A stretch of DNA of 64,000 bases from positions 2,687,739 to 2,751,738 of the forward strand of contig NW_019091364.1 of the NCBI RefSeq assembly GCF_001949145.1. The letters are read 5' to 3'. The stretch is from Acanthaster planci. Its lineage: Eukaryota; Echinodermata; Asteroidea; Valvatida; Acanthasteridae. The stretch's first letter is position 1. The number at the start of each line of letters is the position of its first letter. The notes beneath the pieces were generated by a model. It saw only the letters and a list, made by a program, of their open reading frames with translations. It did no database searches and was not told the origin of the DNA. Of the stretch, positions 55,401 through 61,400 are shown piece after piece. The translations under genes and the position numbers were made by a program.

Positions 55401-58400
55401 TCATTTCTGAAAAGAACAACCCAATGGGATACTGCTTCAAAGATAATATTTCATTAATAAAAATGTACCCTATTGCGCTTTTCAACATGTCTTTGCCACT
55501 CAATTCTTATCCCGCCCAAATGTTGAGCCTGGTGCTGCACATGGTTAAAATTACCTCCAACCAATCACATTCAGTGCTTTTCCCACATGCTCTCAGAAGA
55601 AATGAACAAACTGTGCTTCATACAATTGTACATGTAAATATCATTGACAAAGGGCGTACGTGTACATTGTATTCATAAACCTTAATCAGGGAATCCTAAG
55701 TATTGGCATATTCTGTTTCTTTCACTCACTAAAAAAAAGAGCCTAACTTGTGGGCCGACGCTTTGGCGTACTGTATACATGGATGTGGTTCCAAATTAAC
55801 CATAAAACTGATCCAATTGCAGACGGTATCAGAGCAGGCAGCTGTGACAGGTGACAGTCGTGGCAGTTTTTTTTTTTCCAGTCAAGTAGTCATCGTCACA
55901 CCTGATGCCAAGCATATCACATTTTGGCACGAATGTCAAGCTCATTACATGTACACGTTCACAACCAATCTGGATGATACTTTTATGATATCTTTTGGCT
56001 TTGGAGTGAAGGTTATGTACATGTAGAAGGAATATAATGTAAGAACAATGTGGAAACTTTTAACCTGAGCAAGTGTAGATTCAGAAATAAAATAGTACAT
56101 GTAGTTTGCTCATGGATCAAACAGTTGTGATAAAAGCATACAGCTAAAACAAAATACAGCCTTCATTATTTGAGCCAAAGAGCAATAAGCCTTTTGCAAG
56201 TTAAATTTGAATAAAATCTGGTACTCTTGAGTTCTTTAAATTCAGGTGAACATAACAGTTTGAATTCTCCATACTAAAAGCACTGTTGCTATACTTCGTG
56301 ATTCGGGGCAAGCTTTTGCTTAGTTACATGTACATAAGAGATGCCTAGCAACAATACACTATTCTCAATGGATAAGAAGGGCACAAAGGAACCAGTCCAT
56401 TCTAGAGATGGTGGTCACTATAGATGCAAAAGCTTGCCCCAAATCATGAGGTATAGCAACAGTGTTTTAGTCTGGGAATCCAAATTGTTATGTTCATGCA
56501 ATCAGATATAACTCAGTGTACCAGATTTTATTCAAATTAACTCACAAACGGCCTAGTGAAACCTCTCTTTAAAACCGGGTGTTTGGGAAACATTTTGCTC
56601 AAAAGAATAAAATTTGATTTAATAGCGTCACATATTACAATGTTCAACTCCTCTGATACCAATTTTCATGTAATGAAATCAAATTGTGAATTGTCTACTT
56701 CTTGCTGAAAATAGCACGCTGTGCAGAAACCGCACCCATATCAAATTATTCAAATTAAATTAAATTGAATCAAAATAGTCTTTTCTTATTTTTCAAAAAC
56801 AAAAAAAGGCCCAAAACATGCTCATCAGTGGAAAAACATCTTTTACTCTGCTTGTTTTGCTCGTTGACTGCAGTCGGCGCATAAATGATTTAATTGAGCA
56901 CTGCCTTGACTAACAGGATGACGTTTCCAGATTCATTCCCGGTCCGCTGGGTGTCCTCACGATTCTGAATTATGGAATATGCAATTAGATAAATTGCGCT
57001 TCTTGACAGTCCTGTTAGTCATCTGTCTTGAGCGCATGATGTACACTGTACATGTACTATTCTGATTCCCAGACCAAAAGATTCCAATTATTTCGAGAGA
57101 TCTCCAGGTCTGGTAGCCACCACAGTCACATGACAAAAATGGGAAGAATTCTTCCAGTTTCTCAAATTTTCTGAAACTAGCCAAAGTTTTCAAAACTTAG
57201 GTATTTCATTGTTGGGTACTGTAATCAATGTCTGTGAATAGGGGCGGTAATTGCTTCTTTTTGCATAAAAAGGTTCCTGAATTTTCTTCATTGTTTTTGT
57301 TGATAAGCCTTTTGTGAGTGACCTTTAAGTAAAATCTGGTACTCTGAGTTCTTTAAATTCACGGGAACATAGCAATTTGAATTCTCCGTACTAAAAACAC
57401 TGTTGCTATACCTCGTGATTTGGGGCAAGCTTTTGCTTAGTTACATGTACATAAGAGACGCCTTGCAACAATACACTATTCCCAATGGATAAGAAGGGCA
57501 CAAAGGAACCAGTCCACTCTAGAGATGGTGGTCGCTACATGTATGCAAAAGCTTGCCCCGAATCACGAGGTATAGCAACAGCGTCTTTAGTCTGGGAATT
57601 AAAATTGTTACGTTTATATGCAATCAAATAACTCATTGTACAAGATTTTATTCAAATTTAACTCACAAACGGCTTATTTATCTCTGCCATTGCATTTGGC
57701 TATATTCTGCTCTGTTCAACAGCCTCGTTCGCAGTGAATCTCAAACTTGAAGGGGCATCTTGGACATTATGTCTTACATTATTTTTGTGGGAGACCCCTC
57801 CCTATCTTAATATTATTGATACAGTAGGGAATCTGATTCATCTTTATCTACATGTATCTATTGCATGACTCAGACTGAGTCTGTACAATGCTTTCCACTG
57901 TGCTATTAATTTTAAAACCAATTTGAAACTTTGGGCCCATATTCATAAAAGCCTGCTAAACTAGCAGCCAACTAGACTTTAGTAAGCTGCTAAATGCCTA
58001 GTTGACTGCTCCATAGTTTCCTGCTATTTTCATATTCATAAACCCTGCTAAGGACATTCCAGGTAGTTGTCAACTAAGATTTAGTTAGTTGTCAACTTAG
58101 CGGTTGACACTGTCCCAAACCGCAAATTACAATATGGGTCAGTTTCACTTTCAATAGGATTGGTATGTTTATGTGGCTAGACAATAGAGTTGTGCATGGA
58201 CAAACTGTGGTGTGTGTCTACATAATGCAATGTACAAACTGTTCTGTGTTATCCACATCGTAAACACACATGTTCAAAATGGAGGATACACGAGCAGGCA
58301 ACAGAAAGAAAAGAAAATCTAATTATTCTCAGGAAGAGAATTTATTCATAGCTTAAAAGTATGATGAATACAAAGATGCCAACGACAGTAAGCATAAATA

Positions 58401-61400
58401 ATGCAAACACCAACCGGAAGAAAGCCGATGCTTGGCAGAGCCAAACATAAAAATGAAAGATTTAGTTGTCAACTAGTGACTTGGAGGTACCCTAGACCAC
58501 CTCTAAAGTTAGCGGACAACTTAACAGTCAATTAATCTTAGCAGTGTAAGTGAATAACACTTAGTATCCAACTAGGGAATAGTTGGCAGTTACGGGCTAA
58601 TTTAGTTGCCAACTAGGCTTAGCAGGGTTTCATGAATATGGGCCCCGGCTGCTTTGAATACATGTATAAGACTTTTTGAAGCCTTTGGATACAACAGCAA
58701 CCACGTACTGAATGTCTTCAAACTGTGATTGATAGACGTGCGTACCAATTAGTTTATTATAAGCAAAGATCGTATAGCGCCACGAAGTGGCACAAGATGG
58801 CGAACTTCACAGTGAATACATGTAAAACGTTCTAATTGCACGGGCGCCATTTGAGCAAACGATACCCCTGCGCAATGCACATTAATGCAAAGGTGCAGGC
58901 GCCGCAGCAGGCACGTGCACCTGGTGAGCCCGTGTCTAAGCATTATCGTAAACTGCCCTTTGGGCAGAGTTATCCATCTTGCGCCCTCGGCGCTATACGA
59001 TCTTTGATTATAAGTGTAGTCCATGAGCACTAACATACATGTACATGTGCACTTGCCTTGTAAGAGTCATTTGCACAACAGTGACTTAGTGTTACGGTTG
59101 CAGAAGTGCAAGTGCAAAACATTTGGTAATTTTTCTGATGAATTCTCTCAAGGATACATGTACATGTGCCTGTATTTGCAATAATTCTTTTTTCAATATG
59201 AACCTCCAAAATGCACACGAACATATGTATAAAACTCATAAATTCAATTTTGTTCCAATATTTTAACAGTATTGTGATGCTTTTTTTATGCAAAAGAGTA
59301 TTTCCATATTCATAAGTAAAACTGTGATGCCATCCCAGGAAGATAATCTCAATGTTGCATTGGTTTCTATAACAAATAATTGCTGATTTTTTTTTGCAGA
59401 TTTTGCTTTGATTTGATTTTTCTTCTTGAGTGATTCATTGCTGTCAATAAGCAAGCATGCAGCTCTTTCTCAAAAATGTTTTGAGTTTATTTTGGGTTCA
59501 CAATAGTTGTCCAAGAAATTTAGCATGTGCAATTTTTCATATTTAAAAATGTTTCAATGAATTTACCCAAAAAGGGATGTCACATGATTTTCATACACTG
59601 GAGAAGAGTACAAAATTGCACAAAAAATGGGGCCGAGAAAAATTCATCGCTGCTACTGTACACTTTATATGCTACTTTTCTGAAATCAATTTTCAAATGT
59701 ATACAATGTGTTAGGATTTGTTTGATGAAACATACATGTGCACAGTTTATTTCAACCAATGCTTGATGTCCACCGAACAAATCAATCTACATGTGCATGT
59801 ACTTCAAGTAAGAGATGGAGCTGGACTAGATTTGGCGAGAATTTCCAGTGCAATATGAGTCAAACGGTAATCCACGGCTGGGCGGATTCTTCTGGTGGGG
59901 GGGGAGGAGACTGAACACCTTTACAGCAAGCACGTTATCCTACCCGCTTTAGCATTACATCCCCATTATGTGACACTGATCTGTGCCAGGTGCTCTCGAG
60001 TTGCATGCAGTGCCCATACATGTACATGTACAGCACACTAGGAGTGTGATGTATTCTACACTGTACCCGCCGTCACTACATGTATACACGCACACGTACT
60101 ACGAACATGGCACGCATACTGAATACATGGCCATTGCAACATTGGTTACTGTACAGACCTACATGTACATGTATATGTGCAACTTCCAACATTGTGGGAA
60201 AATTTTCATGTCTTTTTTCACTCTGCACTGAAGTCTCAATAAGCGTATTTGCTGTTCATGCTGAAAGGCAGAGGTTATTTTGTGCAGAACAAGATTACTC
60301 AAATAGTTCAAAGATGGATTTGTGCCAGGGAGATTTACATGTAATTTAATTTTGGATTTTTTTGGCCTGCCCTATAAGTCGTCTGCATTAGTAAGCAGGA
60401 GGTTGTGGGTTCGAGTCCCACCCGAGTACGCTTGTGGTTTTTTTCACAAGCCTTCGGGGGATACACTGAGAATACGGTGTAAAAATACACGTCGGGCAGG
60501 GCAAAATCCAAAATCAATTTACATCCCCCTGGCGCACATCCATCTTTGAAATAGTTGTTTGCGGTACCCACTGGTACATCTGATTTGAACCAGCCAGCCG
60601 ACACCGGCAAGCTTGGTGGTCGAGTGGTTAAATACATCTGCACTAGTAAGCTGGAGGTCGTGGGTTTGAGTCCCACCCGAGTACGCTTGTGGTTTTTTTC
60701 ACAAGCCTTTGAGGGCATACACTGAGAATACAGTGTTAAAATACAAGTCGGGCAGGGCAAAATCCAAAATTAATGTTACTCAAATTAAACCAGAAGAGAG
60801 TGTAACTTATTAAAAGGGTGAGTCATATTTTATGAAAAATGCCACCGCAACATAAATTTATTCACAAGATGATAAGTTCATGCCCAGCAACATTCACCCA
60901 CATATAATCGCTTTTTCGAGTCTGTTCAACTTTTCAAATTTTCAAGCTTCAGTTTGCACTGTCTGGTGTCTTTTATTTCTGCACATTAAGCTTGCAGACT
61001 TAGGGTACATTGTACTTTAACAAAACAAAGGATTGGAAAAATTTGTCTATGTACATATGTGTATATATAGAAACACTCTGTAAGAAGTGGACCTAGAAAC
61101 AACACATTTTGCAGCCTCCACAGTTTCAGAGTATTAAAGCGTGTACATATACATATGTGTGCTTTGTCAATATTTACTCTGCATATAGATACATGTTGCC
61201 GTTTACCTTTGGCATGTATACTATGAAGTCATGTTTGTAATATAGCCTCTGCACGTCTGCATCTACATGTATCTTAAGATGTACCCCCACGGAGGCCACA
61301 AGATGAATCATGGAGATGAAAGCTATGAGATGAATTCCCACCCAGAATTTTTCAAAACAGGCACAACGCTTGAACAGAGCGTGCCAGTTTTGGTGCGTAA

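Noticed and set aside
60395-60425. Perfect B box suggesting a tRNA gene
   Set aside because: No acceptor stem or intact A box, and a second similar copy with the same downstream body is nearby. It is a SINE.
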